Of a DNA stretch of 64,000 bases, positions 53,601 through 64,000 are shown one piece after another. Source of the stretch: Blumeriella jaapii (taxonomy: Eukaryota; Ascomycota; Leotiomycetes; Helotiales; Drepanopezizaceae); NCBI GenBank assembly GCA_009599575.1, contig VWND01000004.1:860001-924000 (forward strand), written 5' to 3'. The number at the start of each line of letters is the position of its first letter. The stretch's first letter is position 1. The notes under the pieces were generated by a model. It was not told the origin of the DNA. It saw nothing but the letters and a program-made list of their open reading frames with translations, and searched no databases. The position numbers and the translations under genes were made by a program.

Positions 53601-56600
53601 AAAATGTATTTAAAATAAACGCGTATAACGATTTTTAAGAATTGGCTTATCGCCGTCCGTTAAAAATAACAAAATTAATTAGCTAAACGAATTTTATACG
53701 CGAATCGTTATTTAATTAAATTTATTATTTATTAAAATAGTAATTTTTTAACCAAAGCGTATTACGAATTAAATCGTACGTACGAAAGTCGTTTAAGTGT
53801 TTTATAAACTTTTTTTTAGCTTTTTGTTTTTTCTTTTTTTTTACGCCAAAACGCTTTTTTTAGCGTTTTTTTTTCGATCGGATCAACGATAACGTTCGTT
53901 TTTTATTTTATATTAGAGAATTTAAAAAAGCTAATTTGCACGACTTTTAACGGGCCGATCTTCGGTTTTATTTAAAAGCTTTTTTAGACTAGTAGATATA
54001 AACGAAATCGAGCCGGCCGAAAATTCGCTTTTTAATAATAATAATAAAAACGAAAACCTTTTTTAAACGATTTTTAAAACGCATACGAAAAAGTTGAAAA
54101 CTTTTCTGTTAATCGAAGAAACGCTTAGGTCTAAGCAAAGCTTTTTTTTTTAAGCGTATTGCGCGATATATATTATTTTAACGTTCGAAAGCTTTTTAAT
54201 AACGATTTATTAATAATTTCCGTTATATTTATTAAAAATGGTTTTTCGTATAAAATGAAAGCGCTCGCCGATTTTAAAGCGAACAATTATACGTTAATCG
54301 ATTCGGCGTTAATCAAATCTTTTTTTTTTTTTTTTTTTTTTTTAATTTAATTTTTTCCGGCTTTCTTTTTTGTAAAAAAATATAATAAAGCTCGTGGCTA
54401 TTTAATTATATATTTTACGCTTTTTAATTTTATTATTAATAATCGAATATAATCGTTTTTTTTTTAATTATTAATTTCGGAAATTATAATATGATTTTAA
54501 AAAAAGCTTGGTTAGCCGAATATTAAGTTTTATTAAACTGTAATAAACGCAAGTTTTATTAGCCGAAGTTTTATTTTTTTATAGCTTTTTACGTTCGTTG
54601 TATTAAAGTTTTTTATTTGCATTTCCGAAAGATTTAATTTCGCTATTAAAACGACGTTGTAAAACGTAACAAAAACCTTAATTAATTATAGCAGATTTAC
54701 GACGCTGTGCGAAGCGCGAAAAAATCGAATTTTATTCGCGGTGTTAATTTCGATAGCGACGCTAATAAAATAATACAAAAAATTATATTATTTTTCCAGG
54801 CTGCCGATTTTTTTATTATTATTTTTTTTTTTTTTTTTTTTTTCGTCAGAACAGCTTTTTCGTTCTACGAAAAACAATTATATTAAAAACCGAAAAAAAG
54901 CTTTTGCCGCGATAGCTTTTCAGTTTAATATAATCGATAATTTAAACAAGCTATTTTCTGAACTTTTTAAACGACCAGTTCGAAAACGAGTCTTTTAATC
55001 TATTGCTTATATGATTTTTATCTGCCAGATTATTACACACGCTTTTAAATCAATTTTCAGAAAAAAAGCAGTTAAAATGTTTTTAATTTTTTTATACGAA
55101 ATCGATAAAATATTAAACGATTTTACGTACAACATTTTTTTTAAAACTTAATTTTACAGTTTTTTCGAACGTTTCAGAATTAATAAAATATCGATTTCAA
55201 CCTTTTTAATTAGCTTAGCAAAGCTAATTTCGAATAAACTTTTTTTCGAATTTTTTCTTCCGGAATACAAAAACTTCGAATACGTATTTTTTAAAACCGT
55301 TAATAACGAACTAGTTTTTTACCGGCCCTACGACCATAAGATCGAGCTTATTATAAATAAAAAAAAGCTGAAATATATTTTTTTATATAAAATATCGATT
55401 TTAAAACTCGAGATTATTAAAATTTATTTGCAAAATAATTTTAACAAAAGTTTTATCGAATTTTTTACCGCTTTTTTCGCTGCTTTAATGCTTTTCGCTA
55501 AAAATCCCGACGATTTATTACGTTTTTATATCGATTATCGAGTTTTTAATAACGTTATTCGTAAAAATCGCTATTTTTTTTTTTATCGATAAGATTTTTA
55601 TTCGTTTTTCGAAAGCACGAATTTTTACGAAGCTCGATATTCGTTAAGCTTTTTATAAAATTCGAATAAATTCCGCCAGTAAAAAACTAACGAAGTTTCG
55701 TACGCGTTACGGCGCTTATAAATATAAAATGCTATTTTTTGATTTTATTAATAAATCCGTAATTTATTAACGCTATATAAACGACGTTTTTTTCGATTAT
55801 TTAAACGATTTTTATATTGCATATCTAAATAATATTTTTATTTATTCGTCCGATTTTATAAAACACGTTATATACGTTCGCAAAATATTTTAAAAGCTCG
55901 CTAACGCTAAATTATAGGCCGATATTCGAAAATTTAAATTTAACGTTATTCGAATCCGTTACTTAAGCTTTATTATTTTTACTAAAAGCTTAAAAGTAAA
56001 TTTAGAAAAAGTTTTTATAATCGCTTATTAAAAGCTTTTTACTATTGTAAAAAATATATAATGCTTTTTTGATTTTTGTAATTTTTACCGACGTTTTATT
56101 CGAAACTACGATATAATTTCAAAGCTTTTGGTTTATTTGACTAAAGCTAACGTTTTTTACAATTTCATTTTTAAATATTAAAAAAGTTTCGACTTTTTTA
56201 TATTAGCTTTTATTATTGCATCAGTTTTATAATATTACAGGCAAAACCTTTTTCGCATATTAAAAACTGATGCTTTAAACGGCGTAATAGCTTTTGTTTT
56301 TTCGCAATTTCATAACGACGATTGGCTTTTAATCGCTTATTTCAGCAAAACCATAGTTTTCGCAAAGCTAAACTACGTTGTATACGATAAAAAGATATTC
56401 GCAATCGTAAGATTTTTAAGCAATTTTCGTATTAAATTAATTAGCTCAGTTTATTAAATTAAAATTATTACTAATTATAAAGTTTTAAAATATTTTATGA
56501 TTTTCAAATTTTTAAACGCTCGATAAGCACGCTAAGCCGAGCTTTTCGCCGATTATAATTTTTTTATTACGTATAAACCAAATAAATATAATTTTTTGGC

Positions 56601-57346
56601 TAACGCATTAATACGTCGTATAAGCGAATTCGACCGCTAAAACTTTTTTAAACGCATTTAGCGCCTGCAAACTTTTTTTCAAGCAAATCAAATCGATTAT
56701 CGCTTTTTAATTAAAAAACTTCGATTTTTTACGACTTTCGAAACAGCTGTTTTTATCGTTAAAATAGCTGATTTTTTTTTCGCATTTCGTATCGTTAATT
56801 AAATTTTTTACGTTAATCGTACAGCTAGTAGTTTAATAGCTTTTCGAAAAAAAGCTATACGAAACATTACGAAAAAAAACGACGATAATAATATTTTGTA
56901 TATATTTAAACGCGATCTGCTGTTATATTACGGTCGCTTAATAATTTTAAACGTCGATTATTTTCGTTTGGCTTTCGTACGAAAAATGCACAATCAGATT
57001 TCCATCGCTTATTTTAGCGTTCGCAAAACTACGCAATTGCTTTCGGATTAATATTATTAGCGAAGTATAACAGCTTTTGTAAAATAATATTATCGCAATT
57101 GCTACGTTTATCGAAAAAGTTTTGTTTTAAAAAATAAGCGCTCCGGCTTTTTTCAGCTTTTTTTTTGTTTTTGATTATTTTTAAAAGCACGTTATAATAA
57201 ACTTTTGCAATTTTAACAAAAATAAATACGATTACGATAACGTGTTCGTAATAATAAATCGCTTTTCTAAACAGGCTATTTCGATTTTTTGCTATAAAAA
57301 TATCGACGCTCGAAATTTCGCTAAATTATATATAGTTTACGTATAC
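53601..57346 (+). mobile_element. Family A host element, internal segment 3 (PR to INT)
   Basis: Continues the host A copy on plus: protease relic at 54,159-54,345 (ALADFKANNYTLIDSALI), RT from about 55,090 (EIDKILNDFTYN, then YIDYRVFNN-like near 55,510), RNase H about 56,200-56,640, integrase to 57,346. It ends at cgtatac, where the minus-strand C copy inserted. The complete A copy shows that the sequence should have continued with aggtattttgg. Confidence 0.78.
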
Positions 57347-57614
57347 TGAAAAAGTAGGTAGGAAAACCAGACTGATACGGCCATATGTCGGTGGGTAAGA
57401 TAATCTAGGGAATCCCTAGAAAAGACTGAAGAAAGGAAAAAAAAAACAAATGAAGGTATAAAATTGGGCTGCGTGCTTATAATACTATTTAAAAAAATGT
57501 TTTGCTTTTATATTTGTTAAAAGTAGTCAATGGCAAAAAGTCTCGAAAAAGTCTATATTTCAATTATAATTAAATCTATTAATTTTTATTTATACAAAAT
57601 ATCACCGTTTTATA
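57347..57614 (-). repeat. Family C LTR, inverted copy
   Basis: Starts tgaaaaagtaggtagg (complement of the C LTR end) and ends ccgttttata, the RIP form of CCGTTTTACA. The middle portion diverges more than between the two LTRs at 35-46 kb. Confidence 0.8.
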
Positions 57615-59906
57615 TTCTGTCCCAAATAATATACGTAGTCGTTTTTAATTACGACCAAAAAAAAACATAATTTTAATAAATGCAATTTAATTTATTTTAT
57701 ATAATTTAAAAACCAATTAATCAAAAACCGAACTTTTTAATTTTATATTTTTTTTATTTTTTAACCCGTTTTTGATTTTTTTGCTGTTGGCTTTTGCGAA
57801 AAAATAGCGTTTCGCTTGTCGTTTGAATTATTTTGTTTATTCTGCTTTTTTAAAAAATAGCTTAATAAAATATCGGTCGAAGTATTGTTTTAATTTACAA
57901 ACGTTTTAATAGTTTTTTCGTCGATAATATTATTAAACGTCGCGGCGACGAATGCTTTTTACGACTTTTTTTCGTAAATAACAGATTTTAGCTTTTAAAC
58001 GTGGTTTTACGCTTTGCAAAAAGCGTTGAAAAGTTTTATATTAAAATCGTAAAAGTAATCGATTAATTCGTTGTAATTAAAACCGATTAACGCTTTTGCT
58101 TCGCGTAAAACTAATAGGTCGGATTACGATTATTTACCGACGAATGCTTCTGAAAAAGCTCCGAAGCCTGTAAAAAAAATTATTTTACGAAATAGTTCGG
58201 AAATAATCGTTTGCAATCGAAATTATCGAAAATGCTATAATTGCTTTCGTCGCAAAACAAATAATATTAAATTATTTATCGAAGCGTCGTTTTCGAAATG
58301 ATTTTTATATTTTTGCGCCGTATAATTATTCGAATAAATTAGCATCGCGCCGTCGGTTTTTTGAGTTTTGAATCTAACGAAAATCTTTTGTTTAATCGAA
58401 AAGCTAACAAAAGTTATTTTATTTTTTATTTCGTAGTTTTCGTTTTCGTAATCCGATAAAATAATTAAAACCACTGTTTTAAACGCGCTGAAATACGAAA
58501 AAACTGGGCTTTTCTAAATGATTTTAATTAGCTTAGCGTCGTAGTATAATTGCAAATAAGCTTCGATTATTTCCGAATTATATACGAATACAAATAAAAC
58601 GTAATAATCGAAAATAACGTCGGTAAAGTTTTCGATTTTTCTTTTTTTTTAAAAATCGGCGATATCGAATTTTATAATTATAATACGATCGAAATCAGCA
58701 AAACTTAAAGCGATCGGAACGTTAAAATAAACCACGAGGCAGCAGTTTCCGAAGTTTCGAATAATTAAAACAGCGAAATAAAAGCCGAAATGCATTTTAA
58801 AAGCTTGCTAAATAAAACTGTATAATATATTAGCGAAAAAAATTGTAAACGCTTTTTAAGTTTTGATTAATCGAAAATAATATTTATATATAGCTATTTT
58901 TTTTTTATAAAATGCAGCAATAATTTGTTTTTTCCGTTATAAAATCTTACGTAATTAACGAATTCGCAGCTTAATTCAAATAGATTTTAAAATATACTTT
59001 CGGTCGAAAAGCTAAAAAAGTCGGCTTTTGAAAATACTCGTTGCTTTTATTTTTTTTTGTTTTAATCGAATTTTATAATCGCGTTAAAAGCTTTGGGATT
59101 TATTTTGAAATTTGCGTAGCTTAAATAAGTTTTAATATGCGTTTTAATAATTTTCGCAATTTTTCGTCGAAATATAAATTAATTATTAAAATTAATTTCG
59201 AATACGTCGTAATCCGAATTTTTAATAGCAGCGAATCGATTAGCGAAACTAATAATATCGATTTTTTTTGTAATTAAATCGCAATACGCCGCGTAATAAC
59301 GCATATAAAAATAGCAAAACTTGCCGTTTTTTTTAGCGTTAACGTTATTCATAAAAACGAAATTAAAAAATCGGAATTTCTTAGCGAAAAAAAACTTAAG
59401 CAAAAACGAATTACCGTTTTTAAAAGTTTTTTTTATTTGCTTTAACGTATTATATTTGTAATTTTCCGAAAAAAGCTTAATTTAAATTTCGTTCGAAACA
59501 AAAAAAAAAAGCTAACGGATTTATTTGATTTTTATATAAAAGTATCGAAATAAAACTTTTAAATCGTAACGTCGTCGAAAGCGAAAGTTTTAAATAAAAT
59601 AATTTGATTTTATGCTTTTTATATAATTTTTTTCGCGATAATTTCGATTTTTTTTTTTAAACTTTTTCGGTCGAATCGTATAATAATCGAAATTTTAAAT
59701 GTTTTTATTAAAATCTGAAATATTAGCGATAATAATACGACGTTTTTAAACGCAGCAAGCGTTTTTAATATTTGCGTATTTAATTTCGAAAAATCAGATT
59801 TAAAATCGTTTGGATTTTTTTTTTCGGAATGCCGAAATTTTTTAAATTTAATTTTATAAAATCGTCGCGTTTTTTATTAATTAGCTTAAAAGTTATAACT
59901 CGGCGT
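57347..59906 (-). mobile_element. Family C, truncated 3' portion, inverted
   Basis: 3' LTR at 57,347-57,614 followed by 2.3 kb matching 44,180-46,463 in reverse (coordinates sum to about 104,079 throughout). It contains only the extra 3' reading-frame relic, not pol. Cut at 59,906 by element D. Its open pieces are at 58,235-58,474 and 59,179-59,403. Confidence 0.82.
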
Positions 59907-60193
59907 TGTCACAGCTAGCTTGAGGGTGATCAGAAGGGTGATATGGACCAAAAGGTACGCATATAAATTAAAAGAAAGACACCGAGCTAGAATGCTCGGA
60001 GTCGCGAACTTTATATACAATAGGTTGCGCTTATAAATTACGTGATTTAGCGCGAGGCCTAGTGGCCGAAGTGGTCCGTGCCCAAACTTTAATCCAATAC
60101 CACCAGCATTTATACCACTGGCAATTATACCATTGGCAGCCATACCACTAGCAGCTATACCATTAGCAGCTATTACTAGCCAGGATCGTAACA
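59907..60193 (-). repeat. Family D LTR
   Basis: 287 bp, TGTCACAGCTAGCTTG to GGATCGTAACA, TG...CA ends, followed by ctacccccccccctccg (complement of a polypurine tract), so the element's sense strand is minus. It is much less AT-shifted than its surroundings. Its right half contains an internal minisatellite of accattggcagc-type units at about 60,097-60,172. Confidence 0.8.
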
Positions 60194-60540
60194 CTACCCC
60201 CCCCCTCCGAAGAACTGCGTTTTCGCAGTTGCAATTATAAGTTTATCGTTTTTTAATTTAATATAATCTTTTTTGCTTTCGTTGTAAGTTTGCAACCATG
60301 CGGAAAACGCTCGTAAAAAACTTTTAGCGGTAAAATATAATCGATAAAATACTTAAAAAATATAAAAAGCCGTTATAGCGTTAAAACAAAAATATTATTC
60401 GAGATTTTTATCAGCGCTTTTTTAATTAACTTGGTATTACAATATTTTTTTATGCAATTTCGAATCTATTATTTTTTCGATTTTTTATTTCGTTTGTTCG
60501 AAAAGTAATTAAATAAAAGCTGGTTCGAAGCGGCGTTGGC
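60194..60540 (-). mobile_element. Family D internal fragment
   Basis: 347 bp after the D LTR, RIP-degraded, truncated by the A LTR at 60,541. Contains a perfect hairpin AACTGCG-TTTT-CGCAGTT near 60,214-60,231. No domain could be read. Confidence 0.6.
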
Positions 60541-60837
60541 TGTGACGATTCACTCTGTTGCCACCTCTCGTGTCACCCCAGCAACTACGTATAGCTGCAA
60601 GCTTCCCAGCAACTACGTATAGCTGCAAGCTCCCTGGTCTTCTGGTGGGTCTTTCTATTAATTGTAGAGATTATTCATATATATAAGGCTTTTTCCTTTT
60701 AGCAACTTCTGCCTTTTGCAGTTGTTGATTTTAAATGAATATTTTTGTTACAAAATTAAAGGCTCGTTTTTTATATTATATGAATTCGGCGACTAATTAA
60801 CTGATTTTTTAATTTTTCGATTGATTAAATCGTTATA
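60541..60837 (+). repeat. Family A 5' LTR with internal 28-bp duplication
   Basis: TGTGACGATTCACTCTGTTG to aaatcgttata. 297 bp instead of about 267, because ccagcaactacgtatagctg and the following bases are repeated with a 28-bp period at 60,578-60,633. The 5' third is unmutated. Confidence 0.85.
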
Positions 60838-63800
60838 TTATCAATAATTTTTTTTCTACGCTGGCGACGGCGTAAACTATCTTTTTCTTCGAATTTTTTA
60901 CGAGTTACACCAAAATGATCGACCGGTCGTAAAAAGGTTTATTTCCGCATTTCGCGAAAAATGGCTTCTGTTTAACGATTTTTTTTTCAGCAGAGTTTTT
61001 CAGCTCCTGCCACTACACTTTAACCTCTCTTTTAATCAGCGAAGAAATAGTTTTTTTCAGAAGCTTTTTCTTTTGAAAAATAGTCCTTTCTTCGAGGAAA
61101 GAAGAACAAAGGAAAGGGCAGAGCGCCAACCATTTCGCCTGCCATTTTTTTTTTGCAGCCTAGCGCTGAAAGCGTTTAATTAAGACTTTTGCAAAATCAA
61201 TTAAAAAAAGCGCAAAAGCGTAAACGACAATTTTTGGAAATTATACGACTGCGACAAACTTTTTAATTAAAACGTTTGGTAGAATTTATCGAATATGCTT
61301 TTGCCAATCGCGAATTTGCTGCTTTTTTTTTTCGCAACGTTTTATTTTAATTAACAAACGTTGCAAATTAATTTCCACGCTTTTCGCGAACTCTTTTTGA
61401 ATTTTTTTATAACGGCCAAGATTTTAGCGCGCTTTTTAAACGCTATAGTTTTTATTTATTTGCTAATTTTCGATTAGCTCGTATAAAACGCGTTCCGAAC
61501 CTTAAGTTTAAATTAAATAATAATGAAAATTACAAAGCACGCTATTAAAAAATTAAAGTTTTCGACAATTTCGAATTTTATTACGATTATTTCGCTAGCG
61601 ATCGATTTCGCAAAAATTATATATTCGATTAAACCGAAGGCGTAGCAAAAAAGTTTCTGACCCCGCGTATTTTAAACCGCTCCGATTTTATATTTTCCGA
61701 AAAATTAATCAAAAAGGTCGCCGATTTTCTGGCCGATTTTTTAAATATTTAAAAGGCCGAAAACGAATTCAAAATGCTTGCAATAAGTACGCACGACGAC
61801 TTTTGGCGGTTTTATTTGCGATTTTTTATTTTCGCAGCGAACGCTTAAATACGAATTAACAAACAGCTTCGAAACGCTTTTCGCGATAAAATACTAAAGC
61901 GTTTACGAAAAAAGCTGCATTTAAAATAGACGCGTATAACGATCTTTAAAAATTGACTTACCGCCGTCCGACAAAAAAAACAAAATCAGTTAGCTAAACG
62001 AATTTTATACGCCAGTCGCTTTTCAACCAAATCTATTATTTATTAAAATGATAGGTTCTTAACCAAAGCGTATTACGAATTAAATCGTATATACGAAAAT
62101 CGTTCAAATATTTTACAGGCTTTTTCTTAGCCTTTTGTTTTTCCTCTTTTTTTACGCCAAAACGCTTTTTCTGGCGTTTTTCTTTTTCGATCGGATCAAC
62201 GACAACGTTCGTTTTTTATTTTATATTAAAAGATTCGAAGCTAATCTGCACGACTTTTTACGGGCCGACCTTCGGTTCTATTTAAAAGCTTTCTCAGGCT
62301 GGTAGATATAAACAAAATCGAGCCGGCCGAAAATTCGTTTTTTAATAATAATAATAAAAACGAAAACCCTTTTTCAAACGACTTTTAAAACGCATATAAA
62401 AAAATTAAAAGCTTTTTCGCTAGTCGGGAAAACGCTTAGGCTTAAGCAAAGCCTTTTTTTTAAACGTATTGCGCGATATGCGTTATTTTAACGTTCGAAA
62501 GCTTTTTGATAGCGATTTATTAATAATTCTCGTTATATTTATTAAAAATAGCTTTTCGTATAAAATAAAAGCGCTCGCCGACTTTAAAACGAACGGTTAT
62601 GCGTTGATCGATTCGGCGCTGATTAAGTTTTTTTTTTTTTTTTTAAAACTTTTGATTTAATCTTTCCCGGCTTTTTTTTTTATAAAAGGGTATAATAAAA
62701 CTCGTGGCTATTTAATTATATATTTTACGTTTTTTAATTTTATTATTAATAATCGAATACAATCGTTTACTTTTTTTTTAATTATTAACTTCGGAAATTA
62801 TAATATGATTTTAAAAAAAGCTTGGTTGGCCGAACATTAAGTTTTACTAAACTGTAATAAACGCAAGCTTTATTAGCCGAAATCTTATCTTTTTATAATT
62901 TTTTACGCTCGTTGTATTAAAATCTTTTATTTGCACTTCCGAAAAATTTAATCTCGCTATTAAAACGACGCTGTAAAACGTGATAAAAATCTTAATTAAT
63001 TATGGCAAATTTACGACGCTATGCGAAGCGCGAAAAGGTCGAATTTCACTCGCGGTGCTAATTTCGATAGCGACGCTAATGGGATAATACAAAAAATCAC
63101 ACTATTATTTTTTTAAATTAACGATTTCTTTTTTATTATTTCTTTTTTTTTTTTTTTTTTTTTCGTCAAAACAGCTTTTTTATTTTACGAAGAACAGTTA
63201 TACTAAAAACCGAAAAAAAGCCTTCGCCGCGATAGCTTTTTAATTTAATATAATCGATAGTTTAAATAAGCTATTTTTTAAACTTTTTAAATAACCAATT
63301 CGAAAACGAATTTTTTAATTTACTGCTTATTTAATTTCCATTTGCCAGATTATTACATACGCTTTTAAGCTGATTTTCAAAAAAAAAGCAATTGAAATGT
63401 TTTTAATTTTTTTGTATAAAATCGACAGAATATTAAACGATCTCACGTATAACACTTTTTTTAAAACTCAATTTTATAGTTTTTTCGAACGTTTTAAAAC
63501 TAATAAAATATCGATTTCGATTTTTTTAATTAATTTAGCAGAGCTAATTTCGAATAAATTTTTTTTCGAATTTTTTTCCTCGGAATACAAAAACCTCGAA
63601 CACGTGTTTTCTAAGGCCGCTAGTAATAAGCTAGCCTTTTATCGGTTTTACGATTATAAAATCGAGCTTATTGTAAATAAAAAAAAGCTGAAATACATTT
63701 TTTTGTATAAAATATCGATTCCGGAGCTCGAAATTATTAAGATTTATTTGTAAAATAATTTTAATAAAGGTTTTATCGAACTTTTTATCGCTTTTTTCGC

Positions 63801-64000
63801 TGCTCTAATGCTTTTCGCTAAAAAACCCGACGGTTTATTACGTTTTTGTATCGATTATCGAGCTTTTAATAATATAATTCGTAAAAATCGCTATTTTCTT
63901 TTTTTTATCGATAAAACTTTCGTTCGTTTTTCGAAAGCACGAATTTTTACGAAGTTCGATATTCGTTAAATTTTTTATAAAATTCGAATGGACTTCGCCA
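60838..64000 (+). mobile_element. Family A element, 5' half, runs off the window
   Basis: Leader, gag relic (about 61,550-62,400), protease relic 62,469-62,660 (ALADFKTNGYALIDSALI) and RT relic 63,397-64,000 (YDYKIELIVNKKKLKYIFLY; later KPDGLLRFCIDYRAFNN and ARIFTKFDIR, the gypsy RT motifs). It is broken by stops but somewhat less decayed than the host A copy; some CA/TG dinucleotides survive. Confidence 0.8.
63397..63753 (+). pseudogene. Reverse transcriptase N-terminal remnant of family A
   Basis: 118 open codons ending at a TAA just before the conserved RT motifs, which continue in the same strand to 64,000. The open piece covers the connector between protease and RT. A parallel, more broken copy lies at 55,080-55,430. 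Confidence 0.7.

Noticed and set aside
59886..60194. Minus-strand 102-codon frame with Gly/Ala/Asn/Ile repeats (AANGIAASGMAANG)
   Set aside because: It coincides with the family D LTR; the repeats are the LTR minisatellite read as protein.
27860..64000. Open frames of 60-170 codons in the AT-rich block as genes (including possible small secreted effectors)
   Set aside because: They are AT-biased, lack signal peptides with cysteine patterns, and where readable match gag, protease, RT or integrase pieces of the retrotransposons.
1..64000. tRNA or rRNA genes
   Set aside because: No cloverleaf with TTC-A/B-box sequence and no rRNA block was noticed by eye; a tRNAscan run would be needed to be certain.

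Overview
The window looks like nuclear DNA of a filamentous ascomycete (Pezizomycotina). The genes carry short spliceosomal introns (mostly 47-160 bp, GTAAGT-like donors, CTAAC/CTGAC branch points), the products are typical fungal ones, and the DNA is split between a GC-balanced gene block and an AT-rich block shaped by repeat-induced point mutation (RIP). Class or species cannot be fixed from the sequence alone.

Positions 1 to about 27,860 form the gene block. In order: COQ3 (-, cut by the window edge), RIB3 (+), FBP1 (-), a spliced apparently non-coding transcript (+) whose introns carry box C/D snoRNAs in the order of the yeast snR78-snR73 cluster, a secreted serine carboxypeptidase (-), an OB-fold-like protein (-), an Apd1-like sucrase/ferredoxin protein (+), a 2 kb low-GC gene-free gap with small tandem repeats, a formin-type GBD/FH3 protein (+), an RraA-like protein (-), a WBP2-like GRAM protein (+), QCR6 (+), an FLVCR/SLC49-like MFS transporter (+), a conserved protein of unknown role (-) and a cytochrome P450 (-). 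Most are housekeeping genes (ubiquinone, complex III, riboflavin, gluconeogenesis, rRNA modification). They do not form a biosynthetic cluster.

From about 27,860 to the end there is no intact gene. This 36 kb is a nest of Ty3/gypsy LTR retrotransposons. Family A is a chromodomain element (LTR about 267 bp, about 6.4 kb in full). Family C is unusually long (11.3 kb) with about 4 kb of extra sequence, including a former reading frame, between integrase and the 3' LTR. Families D and E are fragments. CA/TG dinucleotides have become TA while CG is kept (LTR ends CACA to TATA), which is the RIP signature, and all reading frames are broken.

Nesting order read from junctions: a plus-strand A element (5' LTR at 34,543) was split by C at 35,443-46,730, by a complete minus-strand A at 47,180-53,600 (5-bp target duplication aaaat) and by a minus-strand C at 57,347. 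That C copy was cut by D at 59,907, and D by a new A at 60,541 that runs off the window. Four same-direction A LTRs lie in tandem at the edge of the AT-rich block (28,134-29,265).
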